DNA of 64,000 nt from Anaerolineae bacterium (GTDB taxonomy: Bacteria > Chloroflexota > Anaerolineae > Aggregatilineales > Phototrophicaceae), in the NCBI GenBank assembly GCA_022822305.1, contig JAJEBY010000016.1, positions 744,001 through 808,000 on the forward strand, given 5' to 3'. The notes under the pieces are model-generated. The model did not search any database and was not told the origin of the DNA. It was given only the letters and a program-made list of their open reading frames with translations. The position numbers and the translations under genes were made by a program. This document shows positions 46,527-54,747 of this stretch, piece by piece. Each line of letters starts with the position of its first letter. The first letter of the stretch is position 1.

Positions 46527-49295
46527 ATGCAGGGCGACTTCATCGCCTTTGATTTGGAGACTACAGGTCTCAACGCCAACACCGATGAGATCATCGAGAT
46601 TGGCATCGCCAGGTTCCGTGACGGCGAACTGCTAGACCGGTATCAATCATTTGCAAAGCCCTCGATTCCGATCCCCGCAGACATCACTCATTTGACCGGC
46701 ATCCATCCGGAGGATGTTGAAGACGCGCCCGAATTTAGCGAGCTGGTTCCGGAGCTGCGCAGCTTCTTCGCTGACACGCCCGTCATTGCGCACAACGCCG
46801 GATTCGATATGTCGTTCATGCGCAAGCACGACATTCTCGATGCCAATCCGGTGATCGATACCTTCGAGCTGGCGTCGATCGTATTGCCTTCAGCGCCACG
46901 CTACAGCTTGTTTAGCTTGACAGCGGCCGCCGGCATCAAACTGGAAAACGCGCACCGGGCGCTCGATGACGCGATTGCCACCGGATACCTTTATTGGCAC
47001 TTGTGGAATACCGCGATAGACTTGCCGGCCGCGGTGCTGGGAGAGATCATCGGCGCCAGCAAGGGATTAAGCTGGGGACTGGCTGGATTCTTTCAGGGCG
47101 CGATGGCGGCGAGTCTTAGATCTGGGCAGCGTTCCACAGTCGCTTCACCGTTTTATGCGGAATCTTTCAAGACAGATCGCATTGTTCCGGGTGAAAGCTC
47201 TCCGGCCAAGATTGACCACGGCGAGGTGGAGGCCATTTTCGGCGAGAACGGCGCATTGGCGGCGATGTTTGCTGGATACGAGAGCCGCTCGCCACAAATT
47301 CAAATGGCGCGCGAGGTTTGTCGTTCGCTCAACCAGGGCGAACAGACGATGATTGAAGCCGGCACGGGAACCGGGAAATCGCTCGCCTATCTGATACCGG
47401 CAGCCATGTGGGCTATCAAGAATGAGCAACGGGTTGTCGTCTCTACCAATACCATAAATTTGCAGGATCAACTGCTGAACAAAGATATACCGATCGCGAA
47501 GACGGTGGTTGGGGAACAACTGCAGGCGAGTGTCATGAAAGGGCGCGGAAACTATTTGTGTCCGCGACGACTGGAGATCTTACGCAGACGCAAACCATCG
47601 AATTTGGAAGAGCTGCGGACGCTCGCGAAGGTGCTCATTTGGATGCAGACGGACCAATCCGGAGATCGCGGCAGCTTGTCTTTGCGCGCGGGCGAGTGGA
47701 ATACCTGGTCGCGCTTGAGCGCTCAGGACGAAAACTGCACGACAAGCCAGTGCGCGACGCTCATGAATGGCACATGTCCATTTTACCGGGCGCGTCAACG
47801 AGCCGAACGCGCGCATATCGTGATCGCCAATCACGCGCTGCTCATCGCGGACGCCAGAATCGATAACCGCGCGTTGCCGGAATATTACAATCTCATCGTC
47901 GACGAAGCCCATCACTTTGAAAACGCCATCACCGACGGCTTAAGCAGACGTGTAGACCAAGCGCTATTGCTTGGGCGATTGCAGGAACTGAGCATGGCGA
48001 AAGGCTCGGTGCTGGGCAACTTTCTGCTGGCTTCGCGCGGTCGCCTATCTGCCGAAGACTATCGTAAACTGGAGAGCTTCGCCGAAAATATTGGCGCGAC
48101 GATCAAGCAAATGACCGTGCGCGTCCGTCGTTACTTCCAGCAGCTGCATGAATTCGCGCGGACGCAGGATAACAACAATCGCTATCAGATGCGCGTGCTC
48201 GATTCGCATCGAGAAAAAGGCGGTTTCGCCTCTGTGCAAGACATTTGGAGACAACTTGACGAATTCTTTCTGGTAATCGTGGACAAATTGGCCCATTTGT
48301 CGTTGGCTATGCAGCGCTACAAGCCATACCAGATCCCGGACTTCGAGGAATTCGTGGGCGAGTTCCGCGCCCAGCAGCGATATCTCGAAGACTTGCACGA
48401 ACTGCTGGAACAATTCACCAGCGCGCCGGATCCGGCCTGGATTTATTCGATCGCGCCCGGCAGTTCTCCGGAGAACGCGCGTATTCACGTTGCGCCGCTG
48501 CACGTTGGCCCGCTAATGGAGTCATACTTGAGTCAGCGCAAGGAATGCATCATCCTGACCAGCGCCACGCTGCGGACGCAAGGTGATTTCCATCATCTCA
48601 AGCAACGGCTCTATGCGGAGCATTTTGGCGCATTGTCACTGGGTTCGCCATTTGACTATGAGCGATCCACTTTGGTATACGTACCTGATGACATGCCAGA
48701 GCCGTCTCAGCGGAATCGCTATCAAAAGATGTTGGAACGGGGAATCATCGACTTGGCCGCCGCGCTGGAAGGCCGGTTGATGGTATTGTTCACGAGTTAT
48801 GCGCAACTGCGCGAGACGTCGCGCGCGATAACGCCACGCTTGGCGCTGGGCGAAATCAGCGTCTTCGATCAGAGTTTCGGCACGAGCCGCGATGTGTTGC
48901 TGGATAGCTTCAAATCCGCCGACAAAGCCGTGCTCATGGGAACGCGCAGCTTTTGGGAAGGCATAGACGTACCGGGCGACGACCTAAGCGCGGTTGTGAT
49001 AGCCCGGCTGCCGTTTGCGGTGCCGACGGATCCTATATTCGCCGCCCGCGCGGAAACGTATGATAATCCCTTTCAAGAATATGCCATTCCCGATGCCGTT
49101 TTGCGTTTCCGGCAGGGATTTGGGCGATTGATCCGCAGCAAAGATGATCGTGGGATTGTCGCGATATTTGATAGCCGGGTCATCAACAAAAGTTACGGGA
49201 ACAGTTTTTTGGAATCGTTGCCGGATTGCACCACACTATACGGTTCTATGGATAATCTGGCGCCCGCTGCCACGCGATGGCTGAGCCCGCCGTAA
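46527..49295 (+). CDS. dinG: DinG-type helicase fused to DnaQ-like 3'-5' exonuclease
   Basis: 922 aa. Residues 1-170 are a DEDDh exonuclease: FDLETTGLNANTDEIIEIG, HNAGFDMSFM, NAHRALDDAIAT. Residues about 250-920 are an XPD/DinG superfamily 2 helicase: Walker A EAGTGTGKSLAYLIPA, DEAH in IVDEAHHFENAI, motif VI RQGFGRLIRSKDDRG. Four cysteines between motifs Ia and II (LCPRR, ENC, SQC, TCPFY) fit a 4Fe-4S cluster. It acts on DNA repair or R-loop intermediates. GGAG precedes the ATG; a TATAAT at 46485-46490 may be its -10. Confidence 0.95.
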   Translation: MQGDFIAFDLETTGLNANTDEIIEIGIARFRDGELLDRYQSFAKPSIPIPADITHLTGIHPEDVEDAPEFSELVPELRSFFADTPVIAHNAGFDMSFMRKHDILDANPVIDTFELASIVLPSAPRYSLFSLTAAAGIKLENAHRALDDAIATGYLYWHLWNTAIDLPAAVLGEIIGASKGLSWGLAGFFQGAMAASLRSGQRSTVASPFYAESFKTDRIVPGESSPAKIDHGEVEAIFGENGALAAMFAGYESRSPQIQMAREVCRSLNQGEQTMIEAGTGTGKSLAYLIPAAMWAIKNEQRVVVSTNTINLQDQLLNKDIPIAKTVVGEQLQASVMKGRGNYLCPRRLEILRRRKPSNLEELRTLAKVLIWMQTDQSGDRGSLSLRAGEWNTWSRLSAQDENCTTSQCATLMNGTCPFYRARQRAERAHIVIANHALLIADARIDNRALPEYYNLIVDEAHHFENAITDGLSRRVDQALLLGRLQELSMAKGSVLGNFLLASRGRLSAEDYRKLESFAENIGATIKQMTVRVRRYFQQLHEFARTQDNNNRYQMRVLDSHREKGGFASVQDIWRQLDEFFLVIVDKLAHLSLAMQRYKPYQIPDFEEFVGEFRAQQRYLEDLHELLEQFTSAPDPAWIYSIAPGSSPENARIHVAPLHVGPLMESYLSQRKECIILTSATLRTQGDFHHLKQRLYAEHFGALSLGSPFDYERSTLVYVPDDMPEPSQRNRYQKMLERGIIDLAAALEGRLMVLFTSYAQLRETSRAITPRLALGEISVFDQSFGTSRDVLLDSFKSADKAVLMGTRSFWEGIDVPGDDLSAVVIARLPFAVPTDPIFAARAETYDNPFQEYAIPDAVLRFRQGFGRLIRSKDDRGIVAIFDSRVINKSYGNSFLESLPDCTTLYGSMDNLAPAATRWLSPP

Positions 49296-49304
49296 GGACG
49301 CGCG

Positions 49305-49652
49305 ATGCAAACACCTGCCGGACGCGAGTGCCCTCACTACTATGCTGATTTCAATCGTCATACCCGTGACGTTGAAGAATGTCGGCTGGCAAAAACCAAT
49401 CCCGATTCTGAACCCTGGCACCCCAAGGACTGCTTGAAGTGCCCGGTGCCCGATATTGTGCTCGCCAACGCCAGTCGCGATACATATTTGGTATTGACCA
49501 TTCGGACAAGCTTGTTCGGTATATCAAGGCGTGTGGAAGTGGAGGCAATTTGCTTGAAGACCGGCGAAAAGGTCGATCCTTATATCGGATGCCCCGACGA
49601 GCATCCGGGGCTCGAGATCTTCCGCCAGGCGCTGGACGGCGACGATGATTAA
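49305..49652 (+). CDS. Small Cys-rich conserved protein
   Basis: 115 aa. The first 50 residues hold five Cys and several His (RECPHYYADFNRHTRDVEECRLAK, PKDCLKCPVPDI), a likely zinc site. The second half is a small alpha/beta region (TYLVLTIRTSLFGISRRVEVEAICLKTGEKV). Not recognised. Starts nine bases after dinG and overlaps the next gene by eight, so it belongs to the same transcript. Confidence 0.75.
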   Translation: MQTPAGRECPHYYADFNRHTRDVEECRLAKTNPDSEPWHPKDCLKCPVPDIVLANASRDTYLVLTIRTSLFGISRRVEVEAICLKTGEKVDPYIGCPDEHPGLEIFRQALDGDDD

Positions 49653-50814
49653 GGCTGTGCTGTTCCAACTGGAAGATACTTTGCTGCACGGCGCAAACGG
49701 CGGTTTTGCTGAAGCCGTTCAAGATTCGATTGCTGCTGTTTCACGCGCGACTCCTGGCGCGGCCGAGCTGGCAACGGCCTACGAAGCGGCCATCACACAA
49801 GCGTCTTTTCAACGCGACATGATGACCTGTAATGCTGATTTCTTGGCGGGATTGGTCGCGGAGGCTCTTGGTTCGAATCGAGAGTCAATGCAAGCGGATC
49901 TGGATGCTTTCTTCGCCCAGCTGAATGACGCATTGAGTGAGCGATTTGTGGCGGACGCTTGCGCTGGTCCGCTGGTGAACCAGCTTCTGGATCAGAATCT
50001 GTCGGTAGCGTTCACCGTTGAGCCGGTGTATCCGGAGAGCACCGTCCGGCAATGGCTGGACTGGGCCGGGCTCGCCCCTGTGGTCGAAGCTCTGGGCTTT
50101 CTCGGACACAGTGAGAATCTGCATGTTGTCAATCCGGATCCCGCGCTGTATGCCGAAATCGCGGCGCGAATTGGCGTTGAGCCGGACGAAACGATTGTGG
50201 TCGGTCACTGTCGATCTATGGCGTTGGCTGCGGCTAGCGCGGCGGGATTGCATATTTGGCAGGTTTGTGAGACCGCCACATTGCCGACGTTTCTCAAGCA
50301 GATTGGATCGCCATCGTGGCGGGAACAACACGGGACGAGACCGATCGCCGTCGAAGCGATCGAATCGCAGCTACGGGGCAATATCGGCGCTCTGTATGGA
50401 TTGCTCGCCGAAACAAAGCCGCATCAGTGGCGCCAAAAGCCTGATCCAGAAGAATGGTCAATCCTGCAAATCCTTTGCCATCTGGCTGATGCCGAAGCCG
50501 CGGTCCACCATCATCGGCTTACGCGAATTCTGACAGAAGAGAGCCCGTTCCTCAGCTCTCCCCCGCCGCCGGGCCCAGACTTGCCGCCCTGCCACGATGA
50601 TGGCAACGCGGTATTGAATCGATTTCGTGATGAACGCCTGAAAACCATGCAGCTGTTGGCCGGATTGGCGGCGGAAGATTGGCAGCGGCCGGCGCGCCAC
50701 AGCATCTTCGGGCTCACTACTTTACGCGAAATGGCCACCTTTACGGCGCAGCACGACCGACTGCACATAACGCAGCTGTGTCAGACGCTGGGCAAATGCA
50801 GCGACACGCTTTAG
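49645..50814 (+). CDS. Degenerate HAD-like domain fused to a DinB-like domain
   Basis: 389 aa. Residues 1-210 follow the HAD hydrolase fold, but the motifs are broken. Motif I DxDxT is FQLEDTLL (Q8, E10), losing the nucleophile Asp. The motif III Lys region is VVNPDP. Motif IV GDxxxxD is GHCRSMA. Phosphatase activity is therefore unlikely. Residues about 225-389 are a DinB/YfiT-like four-helix bundle with possible metal His (LCHLADAEAAVHHHRL, TAQHDRLHITQL). DinB proteins are often thiol-dependent transferases or detoxifying enzymes. The function of the fusion is unknown. The start overlaps the Cys-rich gene by eight bases. Confidence 0.82.
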   Translation: MIKAVLFQLEDTLLHGANGGFAEAVQDSIAAVSRATPGAAELATAYEAAITQASFQRDMMTCNADFLAGLVAEALGSNRESMQADLDAFFAQLNDALSERFVADACAGPLVNQLLDQNLSVAFTVEPVYPESTVRQWLDWAGLAPVVEALGFLGHSENLHVVNPDPALYAEIAARIGVEPDETIVVGHCRSMALAAASAAGLHIWQVCETATLPTFLKQIGSPSWREQHGTRPIAVEAIESQLRGNIGALYGLLAETKPHQWRQKPDPEEWSILQILCHLADAEAAVHHHRLTRILTEESPFLSSPPPPGPDLPPCHDDGNAVLNRFRDERLKTMQLLAGLAAEDWQRPARHSIFGLTTLREMATFTAQHDRLHITQLCQTLGKCSDTL

Positions 50815-50915
50815 TTTCGCTGCTAATCGCGGGCAATGTCAGATTATTGCTGCTGCTGAATGCCGGCGGGCGTGGCTGACCTGGCTATCGATCGGATCAC
50901 GGTACATGGGTTGAG

Positions 50916-50943
50916 TTGACTGTAGTCATACTTTGGGTAAAAT
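50916..50943 (+). promoter_or_regulatory. Promoter of the polyprenyl synthetase gene
   Basis: TTGACT (50916-50921), 16 bp, TAAAAT (50938-50943), about 40 bp before ATG 50991. Confidence 0.65.
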
Positions 50944-50990
50944 ACAGTTAGATAGTTCTGAACTTCACAAGCGACGCATTGGAGCCGGTA

Positions 50991-51947
50991 ATGGCAGCCA
51001 CAACGGCGAATCAAGCGAACCTGCGCCAGCTGGTCGCAGCGGGTCTTGAAGCCACTGAGCAGGCGATGTTGCAGGTCATCGACAGCGATGTGGACGTCTT
51101 GCGCGATGCCAGCCGACACATCCTGGGCGCCGGCGGCAAGCGCGTCCGCCCTCGTCTCTTGCTTTTGTCCTATCTCGCGCTAGGCGGACGAGATGTGGCC
51201 TACGCCGCCAAGCCCGCCGCAGCTGTCGAACTCATGCATACGGCCAGCGTCGTCCATGATGATATCAATGATCATGGCATCGTTCGGCGCGGACGGCCTT
51301 CGGTTAATTCCGTTTGGGGCCGAACGTTTGCGCTGTTGACCGGTGATTTCCTGTTCACGGCGGTGTACGAGCTTATGGCGCCCTACGGTCGGCTCAATGT
51401 TGACCTGGCAAAAGCCGCTACAGCGTTGGTAGAGGGCGAGACCTTGCAGGCTAGCGCCGTCAAGAACAACAATCTCAGCCGAGAGATTTATATGCAGGTC
51501 ATCTCGCTGAAGACGGCCGCCTTGTTCCGCGCGGCCGCTGTCATCGGAGCGAAGTTGGCTTCCGCCGAGCGCGAGGAAATCGCCGCGCTATCAGACTTTG
51601 GCTTCTATGTCGGTCTCGCCTTCCAAATCGTAGATGACATTTTAGATTTGACCGCCGACGAAGATACGCTCGGCAAAACTTCCGGCATAGACGTGCAGCA
51701 GGGTCGTGGCATTGCGGTCGCGTTGAACGCGGATCCTGGCGACCAGGGCAACGGCAGCAACGGCAAGCATGATACAGTCGACGATATCAAGCGACGGCTG
51801 CTCGAAGGCGATACCATGGATCGCGCTCGTGAACAGATTGAGCTGCTGATAGCCAGCGCCGTAAGTTGTTTGAGCGGCCTCCCCGTTTCTCCGTACAGGC
51901 GCGAGCTGGAAGCACTTGCCACGCAGCTAGTCAGCCGCAACTATTAG
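50991..51947 (+). CDS. Polyprenyl diphosphate synthase (trans-isoprenyl type)
   Basis: 318 aa from ATG 50991 (GGAG seven bases upstream). First Asp-rich motif HTASVVHDDINDHGIVRRGRPSVN (DDxxD). Second motif AFQIVDDILDLTADEDTLGK. GGKRVRPRLLLLSYLALGG binds isopentenyl diphosphate. It makes the prenyl tail of a quinone or a related long-chain lipid. Chain length (hepta-, octa- or geranylgeranyl) is not certain from sequence. It has its own promoter and is followed by a strong terminator, so it is monocistronic. Confidence 0.93.
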   Translation: MAATTANQANLRQLVAAGLEATEQAMLQVIDSDVDVLRDASRHILGAGGKRVRPRLLLLSYLALGGRDVAYAAKPAAAVELMHTASVVHDDINDHGIVRRGRPSVNSVWGRTFALLTGDFLFTAVYELMAPYGRLNVDLAKAATALVEGETLQASAVKNNNLSREIYMQVISLKTAALFRAAAVIGAKLASAEREEIAALSDFGFYVGLAFQIVDDILDLTADEDTLGKTSGIDVQQGRGIAVALNADPGDQGNGSNGKHDTVDDIKRRLLEGDTMDRAREQIELLIASAVSCLSGLPVSPYRRELEALATQLVSRNY

Positions 51948-51974
51948 GGTCATTACGTGAGCCGTATGTCCAGG

Positions 51975-52002
51975 CGCGTATCATTTTGATATGCGTTTTT
52001 TT
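51975..52002 (+). terminator. Intrinsic terminator of the polyprenyl synthetase gene
   Basis: CGCGTATCA, a TTT loop, TGATATGCG (nine pairs, one G-T), then TTTTTTT. Located 28 bp after the stop. Confidence 0.8.
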
Positions 52003-52037
52003 GTTTGCAAGGCAGACTTATTAGACTGGCAAGCGCC

Positions 52038-53663
52038 ATGTTAAAGGTTGTTAGCATTGAGGAGATGCGCGACATTGAAGCGGCTGTGGACGCGTCGCTG
52101 CTCAGTTACGATCAGATGATGCTCAATGCGGGGCGGGCCGCGTCGCGCTACTTGCGGCAACGAATTGAGATCCATGAAGAGACGAATATTACCGTTCTCA
52201 TTGGCAAGGGGAACAACGGCGGCGACGGGCTGGTATTGGCCCATGATTTAGCCGAAAACACCTCGGCGCAGATTCGGCTTTACCTGCTTGAGGCGCGTGA
52301 CCCAGGGGATAGCAATTTCGCGGCCATACAAGCGCTACGTCCATTCATCGCCTATGCCGACCACGATGACGATCTGCGACTCTTGAAAAGCTTGATCAAC
52401 AGCTCGGATGCAGTTGTGGACGCGCTTTTTGGAATCGGATTGCGCCTGCCCTTGCGCGGCCGGCCCGCGCGAATTCTGCGAGCGATCAATCAAGTGATCA
52501 AACAGCGGGAGCATGGCGGCGACCGAGAGCAAAGTTGTGATTTGACCCAACCGGCCAGGGCTCAACGGGTGGATGGGCCGTTTGTCCTGGCGGTAGACTG
52601 CCCCAGCGGCGTCAATTGCGATGACGGAAGCGTTGACCCCAATGTATTAGCGGCAGACGCGACAATCACCTTTATCGCTGCCAAGCCGGGGTTGCTCACC
52701 TTTCCCGCCGCTGCGGCTGTTGGCGAACTCATCTTATCGACGATTGGAATACCGGAGGACTTCGCGCCCCTGGCTGATATTAGGCGGACCGTCACTGATT
52801 TGGGCGCGGCAAACGAGCTCTTGCCCCGGCGTCCGCTAGACGGCCACAAGGGCACATTCGGCAAAGTGATGGTAGTCGGCGGCTCGGAAACGTACATTGG
52901 CGCGGTCGCATTGGCGGCGGAGGCGGCCTACCGAGCCGGCGCCGGCCTGGTCACGATTGCGACGATTAGCCGTCTGGTCGACATCGTTGCCGGCAGCCTG
53001 CGCGAGCCGACATTTGTTCCATTGGCAGAAGAGGGGGGCGCGATTGCGGCATCGGCCAGCGAAGCGGTCAAGGGCGCCTCAATGGACTATGACGCGCTTG
53101 TAATCGGCTGCGGCATGGGGATGAATGCTTCGGCGCGCGCGTTTGTGAACGACTTGCTAGCGAGCGATGGCTTGCCGCCGTTGATTGTGGATGCCGATGC
53201 GCTGAACGCGCTGGGCGAGAGCGATCGATGGTGGGAGCGTTTACCGGCCGGAACGATTATCACGCCACATCCGGGTGAAATGGCGCGATTGTGCCAGATG
53301 ACGGCAGCCGAGGTAAACGCCAATCGCTGGGAGATCGCGGCTGTGTATGCCCAAGCCTGGAATCTCGTAATCGTCCTTAAGGGCGCGCATACGCTGATTG
53401 CGGCGCCGGATGGCAGCGTCACCGTTATTCCATTCAAGACAGATGCCCTTAGCACGGCTGGAACCGGCGATGTGCTGGCGGGCATCATCGGCGGTATGCG
53501 CGCGCAAGGCCTGTCCGCCTACGATGCCGCTAACCTGGGCGCCTATGCGCACGCGCTCGCAGCCACGATCGCTGTGGAGGAAATTGGCAGCAGTCGGAGC
53601 GTCATCGCCGGAGATGTGCTGGCGAGCCTGGGGCGTGCATTTGAGAGAATCGAGGGCGGCTAA
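52038..53663 (+). CDS. nnr: Bifunctional NAD(P)HX epimerase / ADP-dependent dehydratase
   Basis: 541 aa from ATG 52038 (MLKVVSIEEMRDIEAAVDAS). The N-terminal YjeF_N epimerase has MLNAGRAASRYL, LIGKGNNGGDGLVLA, DALFGIGLRLPLRG and AVDCPSGVNCDDG. The C-terminal ribokinase-like dehydratase has KGTFGKVMVVGGSETYIGA, TPHPGEMARL, VVLKGAHTLIA (as VIVLKGAHT) and STAGTGDVLAGIIGGM. It repairs hydrated NADH and NADPH. It begins after the strong terminator and has no obvious promoter of its own. It converges with the small membrane gene, stops overlapping by four bases. Confidence 0.95.
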   Translation: MLKVVSIEEMRDIEAAVDASLLSYDQMMLNAGRAASRYLRQRIEIHEETNITVLIGKGNNGGDGLVLAHDLAENTSAQIRLYLLEARDPGDSNFAAIQALRPFIAYADHDDDLRLLKSLINSSDAVVDALFGIGLRLPLRGRPARILRAINQVIKQREHGGDREQSCDLTQPARAQRVDGPFVLAVDCPSGVNCDDGSVDPNVLAADATITFIAAKPGLLTFPAAAAVGELILSTIGIPEDFAPLADIRRTVTDLGAANELLPRRPLDGHKGTFGKVMVVGGSETYIGAVALAAEAAYRAGAGLVTIATISRLVDIVAGSLREPTFVPLAEEGGAIAASASEAVKGASMDYDALVIGCGMGMNASARAFVNDLLASDGLPPLIVDADALNALGESDRWWERLPAGTIITPHPGEMARLCQMTAAEVNANRWEIAAVYAQAWNLVIVLKGAHTLIAAPDGSVTVIPFKTDALSTAGTGDVLAGIIGGMRAQGLSAYDAANLGAYAHALAATIAVEEIGSSRSVIAGDVLASLGRAFERIEGG

Positions 53664-53884
53664 TCCTCAGCTTCAACACGCTGCCTGGCGATAGCTTTGG
53701 CTTGCGAAATATTCGCATCAATTTCGCGTTCAATGGCGTCGCCGCCGAAGGTCGCCAAGTCTTTTCGTCGCTGGCTTCCACTCTTGTCCAGACGCATGAT
53801 CGCGTACAGCGCCCCGAACAACAAGCCGAGCAACAGACCAAGTGCTGTCGCCCCCTGATGCAAGCCTCGCTTAGCCGACGTCAT
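53660..53884 (-). CDS. Small membrane protein
   Basis: 74 aa: one N-terminal glycine/leucine-rich membrane helix (GATALGLLLGLLFGALYAIM) followed by a charged amphipathic helix (RRKDLATFGGDAIEREIDANISQAKAIARQRVEAED). The pattern resembles YtxH-type stress-associated small proteins, but identity is not certain. The start overlaps the end of the 168-aa membrane gene by 14 bases. Last of a three-gene membrane operon. Confidence 0.7.
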   Translation of the reverse strand: MTSAKRGLHQGATALGLLLGLLFGALYAIMRLDKSGSQRRKDLATFGGDAIEREIDANISQAKAIARQRVEAED

Positions 53885-54377
53885 CAGAATCGAGTTCTAT
53901 TTTGTCATCGGTCTGCAGCAAGGCGCGAATGCGAATGATCTCCCGCAAGAACGTGAGCAGCCCAACAATGAAGCTCTTGATCTGAATAAGGGGATCAGCA
54001 CTATTCTTGCTTACGAACTCCGCCGTGGCTTTGGTCATGCGGGTCGTTTCACGCGCGTTATCCAGAATCGGTCTGATTTCGGTTTTCAACATGATGAAGA
54101 AGCCCGCCGCCTGCAACATCAGCACCGACAGTGCCGTCGCGATCAAGACTGATTCCAGGACCAGAATTACAATGAAGGTATCGCGAATGATTTGTACTAC
54201 AGGCGACCAAGTCTCGGCAGCGGTGACGGCCACCAAGAGACCCAGCCCCAGCAGAACCAGTATCACTACGACTGTGATCAGCGCTGTCCACTTGAGTACT
54301 GAGAGTATACTACGCCCGGAACCGGTGGCAGATTCGTTTGGACTCGTCGAGTGGTTCTCGTCGTCGCGATCGCTCAT
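53871..54377 (-). CDS. Membrane protein of unknown function
   Basis: 168 aa. A polar Ser/Asp/Glu N-terminus is followed by two hydrophobic helices (LKWTALITVVVILVLLGLGLLVAVTAA and DTFIVILVLESVLIATALSVLMLQAAGFFIML), then a helical cytoplasmic part (TEIRPILDNARETTRMTKATAEFVSKN...FLREIIRI). The second half resembles DUF948-like or YtxG-like proteins. Not firmly assigned. Three bases after the upstream small membrane gene and overlapping the next. Confidence 0.72.
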   Translation of the reverse strand: MSDRDDENHSTSPNESATGSGRSILSVLKWTALITVVVILVLLGLGLLVAVTAAETWSPVVQIIRDTFIVILVLESVLIATALSVLMLQAAGFFIMLKTEIRPILDNARETTRMTKATAEFVSKNSADPLIQIKSFIVGLLTFLREIIRIRALLQTDDKIELDSDDVG

Positions 54378-54380
54378 GGG

Positions 54381-54659
54381 CTACCGCCGCGTCACCCGGC
54401 TCTCAGTTTCGGTGGTGACCAACTGCGCAAACAGCAGCATGGCAAAGGCGCATATGGATGCCGGCAGAAGGTGCACGATGCCGATTCTCAAGAAATCGGC
54501 TTCTATGTAGCCACCGATATATTGGCCGAGCAAGAAGCCAACCCAACTTGTGGATACGAACAAGACCATGCGGCGAGCGGCCCCGCCCATGATGACGTGA
54601 AAACCGAGACCGTACATGGTCGAAAGAACGAAACAAAACACAAATACGGGGCTGGGCAT
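54381..54659 (-). CDS. Small polytopic membrane protein
   Basis: 92 aa with three hydrophobic helices (PVFVFCFVLSTMYGLGFHVI, MVLFVSTSWVGFLLGQYIGGYI, IGIVHLLPASICAFAMLLFAQLV). Not recognised. First gene of the minus-strand trio; divergent from the SRPBCC gene, sharing an intergenic region of about 88 bp. Confidence 0.7.
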   Translation of the reverse strand: MPSPVFVFCFVLSTMYGLGFHVIMGGAARRMVLFVSTSWVGFLLGQYIGGYIEADFLRIGIVHLLPASICAFAMLLFAQLVTTETESRVTRR

Positions 54660-54664
54660 GCTGG

Positions 54665-54692
54665 TTGCGAATCAATCATCCAGTGGTAAAAT
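54665..54692 (+). promoter_or_regulatory. Promoter of the SRPBCC gene
   Basis: TTGCGA (54665-54670), 16 bp, TAAAAT (54687-54692), with a TGn extension just before the -10 (TGGTAAAAT). About 55 bp before ATG 54748. Confidence 0.55.
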
Positions 54693-54747
54693 CCACAGAC
54701 AGTGTAGCACAAAGGCAAATTGCAGTCACGTCTCGACGGTTCCAAAC

